In this document: one piece after another, positions 8,473 through 17,022 of the stretch | Layout of the letters: each line of letters opens with the position of its first letter | Position numbering within the stretch: position 1 is the first letter of the stretch | DNA from: PSLL01 sp964389705 | GTDB lineage: Bacteria > Desulfobacterota_D > UBA1144 > Nemesobacterales > CSP1-2 | Reading direction: 5' to 3' | DNA: 30,080 nt | Assembly: GCA_964389705.1 (NCBI GenBank) | Contig: CAYMEO010000023.1 | Location: 1-30,080, forward strand | The notes under the pieces: model-generated | Database searches by the model: none | Seen by the model: the letters and a program-made list of their open reading frames with translations, nothing else | Told to the model about the DNA's origin: nothing | Program-made: the position numbers and the translations under genes

Positions 8473-11280
8473 TTGGAAACAATTAGGATTGTTGGAGCAA
8501 GAGAGCATAACCTAAAGGACATCACCGTTGAGATTCCAAGAGGAAAGCTCATTGTAATTACAGGAGTGAGTGGATCCGGAAAATCCTCTCTTGCATTCGA
8601 TACGATTTTTGCAGAAGGGCAGAGGAGATACATGGAATCCCTCTCTGCATACGCAAGGCAGTTTGTAGAGAGGATTGACAAGCCTGATGTAGATTCAATC
8701 GAGGGGCTTTCGCCCTCGGTCTCGGTTGATCAGAGAGCGATTCAGAGAAATCCGCGCTCAACCGTAGGCACAATAACGGAGATATACGATTTTCTCAGGC
8801 TCTTTTTCGCCCGCATTGGAAAGCCCTATTGTTACGGATGCGGGGATGAGATAGCCTCACAAAACCTCGATGAGATGATAGAACGCGTCTTTGCCTTCGG
8901 GGTAGGGAAAAGGGTTTCTATATTCTCTCCGATTATAAGGGGAAGAAAGGGGGAATATAGAAGGGAACTCGAGGAGCTCAGAAAACAGGGATTTGTGAGG
9001 GTCAGGATTGATGGAAGGTTCTTTGATCTCGAGGATGAAATACATCTCGAAAAACAAAAGAAGCATACAATTGAACTTCTCGTGGATATAATAGCTCTCG
9101 ACAAAGAGGGTTCGAAAGACAGAATTAGGGATTCCCTAAGACTCGCGCTTAAGCGTTCGGGGGGAAGCGCAAGGGTAGAGGCCGAAGGCGGAGAGGCAAT
9201 TACATTCAGTGAGAAATTCGCATGTCTCAGATGTGGGATAAGTTACCCCGAGATCTCCCCTAGGCTCTTTTCCTTTAACAGCCCTTACGGGGCCTGCCCT
9301 GAGTGTCAGGGACTGGGAATAAAGTCTTTTTTTGATCCCGATCTTGTTATTGATTCATGGGATAAATCAATTGAGGAGGGAGCGATAATCCCATGGAGGA
9401 ATTCAGCCTACTTCAGCCGAATAATCGAGTGTGTTGCGAGACATTATAATTTCAGTTTAAAAACCCCTCTTAAAAAACTCCCCCCGAAAATAAGAAATAT
9501 AATCCTCTATGGCACAGGGGATGAAAAGATTAAATTCTATAGGGAAAGAGGCAGATGGACAGAAAAATACTGGGACACATTTCCTGGGGTGATTGGTATT
9601 ATTTCACAGTGGTATAGAGAGACCGAATCGGAAGAGGTAAGAGAGGCACTTGAGAGATATATGAGTACTGTTTCTTGTCCTGTCTGTGGTGGCTCAAGAC
9701 TCAAGAAAGAGAGCCTTGCGGTTTTGGTAGCTAAAAGGTCAATCCATGATATAGTGAAAATGACTGTCAATGAATGTATCGGGTTTTTTGATACCCTTGA
9801 ACTTAGGGGAAAGGAAAAAGAGATAGGCGAAAGGATTATTAAAGAGATTAAATCGCGTCTTGGTTTTCTAAAAAACGTCGGTCTCGGGTACCTTACACTT
9901 GAACGCCCCGCCACTACCCTCTCAGGTGGGGAGGCCCAGAGAATAAGGCTTGCAACTCAGGTTGGATCGAAGCTCGTGGGCGTCATATATGTCCTTGATG
10001 AACCGAGCATAGGCCTTCATCCCAGGGATAACCAGAGGCTCATCGGCACACTCAAGGCGCTCAGGGATGCCGGAAACACGGTTATAGTCGTTGAGCATGA
10101 CGAAGAAACAATTAGAAGCGCGGATTTCATCGTAGATATGGGGCCGGAGGCTGGGGAAAGGGGAGGGGAGGTTGTTGCTCAGGGAAGGATTTACGATTTA
10201 ATAAAGAATGAAAGATCGCTCACAGGAAGGTATCTCTCGGGTGAACTCTCGATTCCCATTCCGGAGGGGAGGAGGAAACCAAAGGGATTTATAACAATAA
10301 AAGGGGCAAGTGAAAACAACCTAAAAGATGTGGATGTCTCATTTCCGATTGGCGTATTTACGTGCGTAACAGGGGTTTCAGGCTCTGGTAAGAGCACTCT
10401 AGTTGTTGACACCCTTTATAATGCCATCTCTTCGAGGCTTTACGGGAGCAAGGAAAAACCTGGCAAGCACAGAGAAATATTAGGAGACGGCGGGGTTGAT
10501 AAAATTGCAAACGTTGATCAATCCCCGATTGGAAGGACTCCGAGGTCGAATCCCGCAACGTACACCGGGGTTTTTACTCATATAAGAGAATTATTCTCTA
10601 TGCTTCCTGAGTCAAGGATGCGTGGATATAGGCCTGGTCGGTTCAGTTTTAACGTTGAATCTGGAAGGTGCAGCGTATGCAGGGGGGAGGGGATGGTAAA
10701 GATAGAGATGCACTTTCTCCCAGATGTTTATGTGAGATGCGAGCAATGTGGGGGAAGGAGGTACAATCCTGAGACGCTTGAGGTTAAGTATAGAGGAAAG
10801 AGCATATCCGATGTCCTGGATATGACGGTAAGCGAAGCGCTTGAGTTTTTTGAGAGCATACCACAGATAAAATCCAAGCTCGAGGTGCTCTATGCAGTGG
10901 GGCTTGATTACATAAGGCTGGGTCAGGCAGCTACAACCCTCTCAGGTGGCGAGGCACAGAGGATAAAGCTCACAAGAGAGCTGTCACGCCGCGCTACTGG
11001 AAAGACGCTTTATATACTGGATGAACCAACTATTGGACTACATTTTGATGATGTAAGAGAACTGCTAGGGGTTATTCACAGACTCGTTGATATGGGAAAC
11101 ACAGTAATTGTAATTGAGCACAACCTCGATGTGATAAAGTCTGCCGATTATATAATTGATTTGGGTCCTGAGGGTGGAGAAGAGGGAGGACGAATTGTAG
11201 CCTGCGGTACACCTGAAGAGGTCTCACAGATTGAGGGTTCATATACGGGGATGTTCTTAAAAAGGGTTTTGAGAACTTAG
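8473..11280 (+). CDS. uvrA: Excinuclease ABC subunit A (UvrA)
   Basis: 935 residues, the normal UvrA length. UvrA is the damage-recognition ATPase of nucleotide excision repair: it loads UvrB onto distorted DNA. Two ABC modules are complete, with Walker A GVSGSGKS at residues 31-38 and again in the C-terminal half (GVSGSGKST), and the LSGGEAQRI signature twice, each followed by a LDEP Walker B. The zinc modules are present: CLRCG...CPECQG in the first half, and CSVC...CEQCGG inside the second ATPase, which contacts DNA. The start is TTG at 8473, which puts IRIVGAREHNLKDI exactly where family members begin; the ribosome-binding site is weak. UvrB and UvrC are not in the window. Confidence 0.97.
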   Translation: METIRIVGAREHNLKDITVEIPRGKLIVITGVSGSGKSSLAFDTIFAEGQRRYMESLSAYARQFVERIDKPDVDSIEGLSPSVSVDQRAIQRNPRSTVGTITEIYDFLRLFFARIGKPYCYGCGDEIASQNLDEMIERVFAFGVGKRVSIFSPIIRGRKGEYRRELEELRKQGFVRVRIDGRFFDLEDEIHLEKQKKHTIELLVDIIALDKEGSKDRIRDSLRLALKRSGGSARVEAEGGEAITFSEKFACLRCGISYPEISPRLFSFNSPYGACPECQGLGIKSFFDPDLVIDSWDKSIEEGAIIPWRNSAYFSRIIECVARHYNFSLKTPLKKLPPKIRNIILYGTGDEKIKFYRERGRWTEKYWDTFPGVIGIISQWYRETESEEVREALERYMSTVSCPVCGGSRLKKESLAVLVAKRSIHDIVKMTVNECIGFFDTLELRGKEKEIGERIIKEIKSRLGFLKNVGLGYLTLERPATTLSGGEAQRIRLATQVGSKLVGVIYVLDEPSIGLHPRDNQRLIGTLKALRDAGNTVIVVEHDEETIRSADFIVDMGPEAGERGGEVVAQGRIYDLIKNERSLTGRYLSGELSIPIPEGRRKPKGFITIKGASENNLKDVDVSFPIGVFTCVTGVSGSGKSTLVVDTLYNAISSRLYGSKEKPGKHREILGDGGVDKIANVDQSPIGRTPRSNPATYTGVFTHIRELFSMLPESRMRGYRPGRFSFNVESGRCSVCRGEGMVKIEMHFLPDVYVRCEQCGGRRYNPETLEVKYRGKSISDVLDMTVSEALEFFESIPQIKSKLEVLYAVGLDYIRLGQAATTLSGGEAQRIKLTRELSRRATGKTLYILDEPTIGLHFDDVRELLGVIHRLVDMGNTVIVIEHNLDVIKSADYIIDLGPEGGEEGGRIVACGTPEEVSQIEGSYTGMFLKRVLRT

Positions 11281-11394
11281 GTAATTTACCAGGGATGGAT
11301 GAGAAAAATACAAATGGATATTCAGGAAACAAGGGTCAGAGGCATTCTTCTATAATATCAAGAACCAAATCTTGTAATTGAGGGGAGAATTTAG

Positions 11395-12207
11395 ATGAAT
11401 ATAATCCAATCCATAGTCTTGGGATTCGTTCAAGGTCTGACGGAGTTTCTTCCGATAAGCAGTACGGCACATCTTGCCCTTGTGCCCTGGTTTTTTAGGT
11501 GGAATGATCCCGGACTGGCTTTTGATGTCGCCCTCCACATAGGAACGCTTGCCGCTGTCATATACTATTTCTGGCGTGATTTTGTATTGATTATTAGGGA
11601 ACTTATACAGGGTGTTTTTGCAAGGGGTTTTAAAGACTACCCCAATGGGAAATTGGGGATTTTTATTATAATCGCGACTATACCGGGGGCTCTATTCGGA
11701 TTTCTATTTGAAAAGCAGGCACAAGAGGCATTTAGAAACCCTCTGGTTATTGCCCTTTCAATTTTTCTTTTTGGAATAATTCTTTACATCGCCGATAAGT
11801 TCTCGAGAAAGCGGAAAGGGATTTCAGATATGAGCATTCTCGATTGTCTAGTAGTCGGAGTCTCTCAGGCACTTGCGATAATCCCTGGTGTTTCACGCTC
11901 CGGGATTACTATCACAGGTGGTTTATCAAGAAGCCTAAAGAGGGAGGCAGCGGCGAGGTTTTCTTTCCTTCTCAGCGCGCCTCTTATAGCAGGGGCTGCA
12001 ATACTCGAATCGAGGCATCTCAATCATACAGCCGTTATAAGCCCTCCATTTGTGGCTGGGGTCATTACAGCCGCCATTTTTGGATTTCTAGCTATAAAAT
12101 ACCTCTTGATATACGTTCAAACAAAGAGCTATACGGTGTTTGTCATATACCGCATACTGCTCGCTGTCCTGATTTTATTTGTGTATATGCATAGGGTCGG
12201 TATTTGA
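11395..12207 (+). CDS. uppP: Undecaprenyl-diphosphatase (UppP/BacA)
   Basis: A 270-residue integral membrane phosphatase. Glu17 with LPISSTAH (19-26) and PGVSRSGIT (164-172) are the two signature motifs of the family, with the catalytic glutamate, histidine, serine and arginine. About eight hydrophobic helices are visible. It dephosphorylates undecaprenyl diphosphate to recycle the lipid carrier for peptidoglycan and other envelope polymers, and it can confer bacitracin resistance. GGGGAG lies about 8 bases before the ATG. It is the last backbone gene before the foreign cassette. Confidence 0.95.
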   Translation: MNIIQSIVLGFVQGLTEFLPISSTAHLALVPWFFRWNDPGLAFDVALHIGTLAAVIYYFWRDFVLIIRELIQGVFARGFKDYPNGKLGIFIIIATIPGALFGFLFEKQAQEAFRNPLVIALSIFLFGIILYIADKFSRKRKGISDMSILDCLVVGVSQALAIIPGVSRSGITITGGLSRSLKREAAARFSFLLSAPLIAGAAILESRHLNHTAVISPPFVAGVITAAIFGFLAIKYLLIYVQTKSYTVFVIYRILLAVLILFVYMHRVGI

Positions 12208-12286
12208 ATTTGCATAAGAAAATCAAATTTTATTCCAGATGATGCATTAAAGAAATACGCAATTTCAGTTGAGTCGGGTTTTGGTG

Positions 12287-12296
12287 CTTTGTCTCA
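12287..12296. repeat. Left copy of 10-bp direct repeat bounding the cassette
   Basis: CTTTGTCTCA here is repeated exactly at 17222-17231. The two copies lie just outside the block of genes with different codon use, one about 80 bases after uppP and the other just before the sigma factor gene. They could be a target-site or recombination duplication, or a chance match. Confidence 0.3.
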
Positions 12297-12300
12297 TATC

Positions 12301-13245
12301 CTAGGTCCTCACGTGATCTGCCATTTGGCGCAATTTTGTGATGTCGCGTAACGGTGGCTCGCCAAACAAACGCCTGTACTCGCGACTGAATTGGGAAGGG
12401 CTCTCATAGCCAACCCGAAAAGCCGCGGTCGCTGCATGCAGATGTTCTGTGAGCATGAGTCGCCTCGCTTCGGTCAAACGTAACCATTTTTGGTACTGAA
12501 GCGGGCTCATAGCTGTAAGCGCTCGGAAGTGATGATGGAAGCTCGATTTGCTCATATGGACCTGGGCTGCAAGGTCATCAATACGCAAAGGTCGCGTGAA
12601 GTTACTCTTTAACCAATCAATTGCCCGTGCTATCTGGTAACTCTGACTTCTCACCGATGCTATCTGGCGCAGACGCATACCTTGATCACCCACAAGTAAC
12701 CGGTACATGATCTCCCTCTGGATGATCGGTGAAAGGATAGGGATATCCCTCGGTTCATCAAGCAAGTCAATCAACCGTTGAAAGGCATTGAGCAGCGGCA
12801 ACGTGACCTCACCGATCGCCATTCCACGGCTTGATTGCTGCGCACGCGGTGGGGGAAGATTGCTCTCCACCATAAGCTGTGAAATCTCGCGCTGATCAAG
12901 TCTCAATCGGAAACCCAGGTAAGGCCTCTGCTGGCTCGCTTTGATAACCTGTACGACTGTGGGTAGATCCACGGATATAATCAAAAAATGGCGCGGATCA
13001 TATACATAGGTGTCGCCTCCAAGCACCACGCTTTTGATCCCTTGTGCGATCAGGCAAATGCTTGGCTCTTGCATGTAGCTCTCTGGTTGGGTCGGTTTGT
13101 CCCGCCGAAAAAGCGATAAGCCCGGGATCGCCGTCATGAACTGGTCGCCTTTCACAGTCCATCGGGCAATGCTCTTCCTCAGGGCTTCGAGCGCAACTTC
13201 TATGCTTTTATTCTCAAACTCCTGATTGACGGCCAGCTTACGCAT
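12301..13245 (-). CDS. AraC/XylS-family transcriptional regulator
   Basis: 314 residues. The N-terminal half (about 55-190) is the AraC_N type cupin sensor domain (PSICLIAQGIKSVVLGG, HFLIISVDLPTV). The C-terminal 100 residues carry two helix-turn-helix units: IDDLAAQVHMSKSSFHHHFRA, and AAFRVGYESPSQFSREYRRLFG with the family PPxRD ending. AGGAG lies 6 bases before the ATG. It is transcribed away from the alcohol dehydrogenase gene across a 220-base intergenic region, the usual layout for a regulator that controls its divergent neighbour. Arginine is mostly CGN, unlike the flanking genes. The effector is unknown; aldehydes are plausible given the reductases it faces. Confidence 0.9.
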   Translation of the reverse strand: MRKLAVNQEFENKSIEVALEALRKSIARWTVKGDQFMTAIPGLSLFRRDKPTQPESYMQEPSICLIAQGIKSVVLGGDTYVYDPRHFLIISVDLPTVVQVIKASQQRPYLGFRLRLDQREISQLMVESNLPPPRAQQSSRGMAIGEVTLPLLNAFQRLIDLLDEPRDIPILSPIIQREIMYRLLVGDQGMRLRQIASVRSQSYQIARAIDWLKSNFTRPLRIDDLAAQVHMSKSSFHHHFRALTAMSPLQYQKWLRLTEARRLMLTEHLHAATAAFRVGYESPSQFSREYRRLFGEPPLRDITKLRQMADHVRT

Positions 13246-13371
13246 TGATTTCTCCTATCTAACATTACCAGACCTAGCTTTGGCGTGCAATCCAATTTAT
13301 CGAATAGCTCGGACGATTAGGCAAGAAATAAGCAGGATTGGTCTACCTGTCTTTGTCATTCGTGAATATAC

Positions 13372-13383
13372 TGATAATTATCA
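13372..13383. promoter_or_regulatory. 12-bp perfect palindrome in the AraC/ADH divergent region
   Basis: TGATAATTATCA lies between the araC-type gene (start 13245) and the dehydrogenase gene (start 13466). It could be an operator. AraC proteins usually bind direct rather than inverted repeats, and the element is AT-rich, so the call is weak. Confidence 0.25.
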
Positions 13384-13465
13384 ATAGGGTAGCAAATGGA
13401 TATGAATAACGTCTGGTTTATCACACTGCATGCTTGAGTATTTTGTATGTTTGGAGGATAAATCA

Positions 13466-14521
13466 ATGTACAACACAAGGGCTTACTCCGCTGCCAGTGA
13501 GACATCGCTGCTTGCCCCCACTACGATCCCGCGGCGCGATCCAACCGAACGCGATGTTCAGATCGAAATCCTATTCTGCGGAATCTGCCACTCTGACCTG
13601 CATCAGATCCGTAACGAGTGGAGCAGTATTCCAACCTTCTATCCCTGCGTGCCGGGCCATGAGATCATCGGCCGTGTCACGAGGATCGGCTCGGCAGTCA
13701 CCAGATTCAAGCCCGGCGACCTCGTTGCTGTCGGCTGCATGGTTGACTCCGACGGTACCTGTGCCGATTGTAAAGCTGGCCTTGAGCAGTTCTGCCCAAA
13801 TGTAACCTTCACCTACAACTCTCCAGACAAGCACCTCGGAGGCGTCACCTATGGTGGCTACTCTGAAAGCATCGTCGTTGACGAACGCTTCGTCCTGCGA
13901 GTCCCATCGAATCTCGATCTTGCTGGGGCTGCGCCTCTTCTCTGCGCCGGGATCACAACATACTCGGCGTTGCGACGCGGGGGTGTCGCAAAGGGCAAGA
14001 AAGTTGGCGTGGTCGGTCTCGGCGGACTGGGCCACCTAGGCGTGAAGTTTGCTCATGCGCTCGGAGCCCACGTCGTCGTTTTTACCACTTCACCCAACAA
14101 GAAGGAAGACGCCCTCCGCCTCGGTGCCGATGAAGTCGTCATCTCCCACAACACCGATGATATGCAGAGGCACGCCGGTAGCTTCGATTTCATCCTTGAT
14201 GCCGTTTCCGCCGATCATGACATCAACGCATATATCAACCTGCTCCGCCGTGATGGCAACATCACTCTTGTCGGTGCACCAGAGAGTCCCCTTAGCGTCT
14301 CGGCCTTAGGCCTCATCATCAGGCGCCGCAGTCTGTCCGGCTCTATGATAGGCGGCATCGCTGAAACCCAAGAGATGCTCGACTTTTGCGGGGCACATAA
14401 CATCACAGCCGATGTCGAAGTCATCCCCATACAGAAGGTCAACGAAGCATACGAAAGGCTGCTCAAATCCGATGTGAAGTACCGATTCTCCATTGACATG
14501 GCTTCCCTCAGATCTGAATAA
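13466..14521 (+). CDS. Zinc-dependent alcohol dehydrogenase, cinnamyl-alcohol/YahK type
   Basis: 351 residues from the ATG at 13466, chosen because GGAGG lies 8 bases upstream; an earlier ATG at 13430 has no such site. Catalytic zinc ligands are Cys41 (GICHSDLH), His65-Glu66 (GHE) and Cys160 (LLCAGITTYSAL). The cofactor motif GLGGLGHLG starts near residue 184. The structural-zinc loop reads VDSDGTCADCKAGLEQFC: three cysteines (99, 102, 110), with Asp96 where YahK has the first cysteine. I recall this variant from other bacterial members. Such enzymes reduce a wide range of aldehydes with NADPH. It is first of the plus-strand cassette genes and probably controlled by the divergent AraC protein. 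Confidence 0.9.
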   Translation: MYNTRAYSAASETSLLAPTTIPRRDPTERDVQIEILFCGICHSDLHQIRNEWSSIPTFYPCVPGHEIIGRVTRIGSAVTRFKPGDLVAVGCMVDSDGTCADCKAGLEQFCPNVTFTYNSPDKHLGGVTYGGYSESIVVDERFVLRVPSNLDLAGAAPLLCAGITTYSALRRGGVAKGKKVGVVGLGGLGHLGVKFAHALGAHVVVFTTSPNKKEDALRLGADEVVISHNTDDMQRHAGSFDFILDAVSADHDINAYINLLRRDGNITLVGAPESPLSVSALGLIIRRRSLSGSMIGGIAETQEMLDFCGAHNITADVEVIPIQKVNEAYERLLKSDVKYRFSIDMASLRSE

Positions 14522-14534
14522 AAGGAGGACAACT

Positions 14535-14719
14535 ATGAGCGATAACATTGAAATAAGGGTTGTAATAATCACGGGCGTGAGCAGCGGGCTGGGCGAAGCA
14601 ACCACCGGGGATGAGGCATTGATGAAGTGCCCAGCTTTCTGCCTGATGATGTGGACGTGAACGAGATCGTGTTCCAGCCCACGCACCAGAAGGCTGTAAG
14701 GCGATGGGGAGGAGCGTGA
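14535..14719 (+). pseudogene. Short-chain dehydrogenase gutted by internal deletion
   Basis: AAAGGAGG lies 6 bases before an ATG that begins MSDNIEIRVVIITGVSSGLGEAT, a perfect SDR cofactor-binding start (TG-x3-G-x-G). After about 25 residues the homology stops, and the frame ends at 14658-14660 after 41 codons. Shifted by one frame, 14629-14719 reads VPSFLPDDVDVNEIVFQPTHQ, which is a typical SDR C-terminus. The gene therefore keeps both ends and has lost roughly 170 middle codons and its reading frame. It sits between an intact ADH and an intact SDR in the same operon. Confidence 0.75.
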
Positions 14720-14786
14720 AGTGGTAGCTCGTTTAATCTATCGGTATGAACGGCGTTCACGAACATAACACGAAAAGGAGGAGAAA

Positions 14787-15560
14787 ATGGCAATGAACGA
14801 AAATGGAATTTTCACAGGAAAGGTCGCGCTTGTCACCGGTGCTGGTTCTGGTATAGGTCTAGCGACCGCGAAAGCCTTCGCTGAGGCTGGCGCTTCAGTG
14901 GTGCTTGCAGATATCAACGAGAATGCGGTTCGCTCTGCAGCCGAAGAACTCATCGCCGGTGGTTACAAGGCTCTCGCCATCCGCTGCGACGTAGCCGACG
15001 AGCGTCAAGTGGCAGCGATGATGGAACAGATCGTTTCCGCTTTCAGACAGCTGGATGCGGCGTTCAATAATGCCGGCGTGCAGTCTCCTGCCGTGGAAAC
15101 CGCTGATGCTAGCGGCGAAGAATTCGACCGCGTAAACGCGATCAATCTCCGCGGCGTCTGGAACTGCATGAAATATGAGCTGCGCCAGATGCGCGAGCAA
15201 GGAAGCGGCGCCATTGTTAACTGCTCTTCGATTGGCGGCCTGATCGGCCTCCCCGGCCGAGCAATATACCATGCGTCCAAGCACGGGGTGATCGGGCTGA
15301 CGAAGAGCGCCGCTCTCGAATATGCTTCCAGAGGAATCCGCATCAATGCGGTGTGCCCTGGGACCATTGAAACGCCAATGGTTGCGGAAATGCTGGCCAA
15401 GGAACCAGACGCCATGAAAGACATTTTGAGAGACCAGCCGATTGGGCGACTTGGTCGGCCAGAGGAGGTTGCCGCTGCCGTGCTGTGGCTCTGCAGCCCC
15501 GGCGCAAGCTTTGTGATCGGCCACGCACTCGTTGTGGATGGCGGATACACGGCACGCTGA
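14787..15560 (+). CDS. Short-chain dehydrogenase/reductase (classical, glucose-1-dehydrogenase-like)
   Basis: 257 residues with every classical SDR element: TGAGSGIG (17-24), Asp42 after the second strand (favouring NAD), NNAG (94-97), catalytic Ser148, Tyr161 and Lys165 (YHASK), and a C-terminal VVDGGYTA. AAAAGGAGG lies 5 bases before the ATG. It oxidises an alcohol or reduces a carbonyl. The closest-looking relatives are annotated as glucose 1-dehydrogenase or 3-oxoacyl-ACP reductase, but the substrate cannot be read. It shares CGN arginine codons with the rest of the cassette and is followed after 17 bases by another SDR. Confidence 0.88.
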   Translation: MAMNENGIFTGKVALVTGAGSGIGLATAKAFAEAGASVVLADINENAVRSAAEELIAGGYKALAIRCDVADERQVAAMMEQIVSAFRQLDAAFNNAGVQSPAVETADASGEEFDRVNAINLRGVWNCMKYELRQMREQGSGAIVNCSSIGGLIGLPGRAIYHASKHGVIGLTKSAALEYASRGIRINAVCPGTIETPMVAEMLAKEPDAMKDILRDQPIGRLGRPEEVAAAVLWLCSPGASFVIGHALVVDGGYTAR

Positions 15561-15577
15561 AGAAAGGAGGAATAACC

Positions 15578-16291
15578 ATGAGTCCCGACAAGACTCAACG
15601 GATCGTGCTCATTACGGGTGCCAACCGCGGCATCGGTCTCGAGATAGCGCGGCAACTCGCACGACGGGGATTCCACGTCGTTATCGCTGCTCGGGACGAA
15701 CAGAAGGGACGACAGGCTGTCAAAACTATCCAGGCTGAGGGTGGGAAGGCAACTTTCCTCTCCCTGGACGTGAGCAGTTCGGACAGCATCCGGAACGCTG
15801 CCAGCCAATTTTCGACGATCGCTGCCCACCTGGACGTTCTTATTAATAACGCCGCCATTTACCCCGACCAGGGACTGACCATCTTGACCCTTCCGCGAGA
15901 CCGCCTAGCCCAGACGTTCCAGACGAACACCTTTGGGCCACTGGAAGTCACTCAGGCCTTTCTGCCCTACCTGCGCCAGGCCACCGCCGCACGGGTCATC
16001 AATGTCTCCAGCAGCGACGGCCAGCTGGAGGGGTTGTCGCCGGACGTGCCTAGTTACTGTCTGTCGAAGCTGGCGCTCAACGGCCTGACTATAATGCTGG
16101 CCGAGGCGCTGCAAGCGGACCGCATCGCCGTTAACTCGATGTGTCCGGGGTGGGTGCGTACGGACATGGGCGGTCCCAACGCACCTCGTTCCGTGGAAGA
16201 AGGGTCCGACACGGCCGTTTGGCTGGCCGACGAGGCCCCGCACGAGCTGACGGGAAAGTTCTTCCGCAACCGTCAGGAAATTCCTTGGTAA
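15578..16291 (+). CDS. Short-chain dehydrogenase/reductase (carbonyl-reductase-like)
   Basis: 237 residues from the ATG at 15578, picked because AAAGGAGG lies 7 bases before it. Motifs are TGANRGIG (13-20), Arg39 after the second strand in IAARD (favouring NADPH), NNAA (90-93) in place of NNAG, Ser144-Ser145, Tyr160 and Lys164. The pattern ANRGIG with VINVSSSDGQL and PGWVRTDMGG resembles the carbonyl reductase (CBR1-like) branch, which reduces quinones and reactive aldehydes. Together with the ADH upstream it fits a carbonyl-detoxification cassette. Confidence 0.87.
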   Translation: MSPDKTQRIVLITGANRGIGLEIARQLARRGFHVVIAARDEQKGRQAVKTIQAEGGKATFLSLDVSSSDSIRNAASQFSTIAAHLDVLINNAAIYPDQGLTILTLPRDRLAQTFQTNTFGPLEVTQAFLPYLRQATAARVINVSSSDGQLEGLSPDVPSYCLSKLALNGLTIMLAEALQADRIAVNSMCPGWVRTDMGGPNAPRSVEEGSDTAVWLADEAPHELTGKFFRNRQEIPW

Positions 16292-16307
16292 GACAGGGGG
16301 GAGTAGA

Positions 16308-16413
16308 ATGCGAGTTGGCGTTCTGGGTTCCGGGTTGAAGGTGAGGCAAATTCGGAACCATATTTGCGCAAGCCGGACATGAGGTAGTATTCAGCAAAAT
16401 TACAAAACCATCA
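16308..16413 (+). pseudogene. Relic of an F420/NADP oxidoreductase-type gene
   Basis: GGGGGGAG precedes an ATG at 16308 that reads MRVGVLGSG, the start of an NAD(P)-binding reductase of the NADPH-F420 reductase family. After one small frameshift the sequence continues as GKFGTIFAQAGHEVVFS, the expected next strand and helix. It then ends: the remaining three quarters of such a gene are absent. The surviving second frame runs directly into the cupin gene in the same phase. Only about 35 codons remain. Confidence 0.65.
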
Positions 16414-16431
16414 ATGGAGGGAATACAAGAT

Positions 16432-16851
16432 ATGGAAATCAAAAGAATTGGCTCACGGCCTTCTGGCAAAGGACCGACGGAGTATTTTACCGGCACTGTA
16501 CGCATTGATCCACTGTTCGAGGCACCCGAACCGGCACGTGTTCGTGTCGCAAGTGTCACGTTCGAGCCAGGTGCCCGCACTGCCTGGCATACACATCCGC
16601 TCGGACAGACCTTAATCGTCACGTCCGGCTGCGGCTGGGCACAGCGCTGGGGTGGCCCGATTGAGAAAATCCGGCCAGGTGACGTGATTTGGTTCCCCCC
16701 GCATGAGAAGCACTGGCACGGCGCTACGGCAATCACAGCCATGACACACATCGCTATTCAGGAACAACTCGATGGCAAGACTGTCGACTGGATGGAAAAG
16801 GTCAGCGACGAACAATACCAGGGAATTCCGTGTGAGGAGGAGGTTGATTGA
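16432..16851 (+). CDS. Manganese cupin, hydroxynitrile-lyase-like
   Basis: 139 residues forming one cupin barrel. The start at 16432 follows GGAGG by 11 bases; the ATG at 16414 overlaps that site. Metal ligands are visible as His53, His55 and Gln59 (WHTHPLGQT) and His94 (KHWHG), with His106 in MTHIAIQE. From memory these positions coincide with the Mn ligands and the catalytic histidine of the cupin (R)-hydroxynitrile lyase from Granulicella, which splits or forms cyanohydrins. Many close relatives are annotated only as cupin proteins near ADH/SDR genes, so the physiological substrate is unsettled. It sits at the 3' end of the cassette operon. Confidence 0.82.
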   Translation: MEIKRIGSRPSGKGPTEYFTGTVRIDPLFEAPEPARVRVASVTFEPGARTAWHTHPLGQTLIVTSGCGWAQRWGGPIEKIRPGDVIWFPPHEKHWHGATAITAMTHIAIQEQLDGKTVDWMEKVSDEQYQGIPCEEEVD

Positions 16852-16855
16852 TGGC

Positions 16856-16963
16856 ATGGCAGCACTTGACGGATGGAAAAACTTCTACGTGATCGTCGGC
16901 TCGTCTGCTGATACCCTGATCGGATTGCAGTTCGTCGCTGTGGAGGTATCTCACATTGAATGA
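16856..16963 (+). pseudogene. N-terminal stub of a small membrane protein
   Basis: GAGGAGGAGG precedes an ATG giving MAALDGWKNFYVIVGSSADT followed by LIGLQFVAV. This matches, from memory, the first transmembrane helix of an uncharacterised family whose members start with the same FYVIVGSSA...L-x-GLQFV pattern and run to roughly 150-200 residues. Here the frame stops after 35 codons, so only the first helix is left. It starts 4 bases after the cupin stop. Confidence 0.5.
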
Positions 16964-17022
16964 TAAGGTCAGAGAATTGACCAAAATTATTTGTTGGACG
17001 AAATTGGCCATACATAAGCTGA

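Noticed and set aside
12230..12300. In-frame readable stretch after the uppP stop (DDALKKYAISVESGFGALSH)
   Set aside because: It has no start, is short, and I recognise no family; it may be chance.
13430..13465. Longer start for the alcohol dehydrogenase
   Set aside because: The GGAGG ribosome site lies inside this stretch and serves the ATG at 13466.
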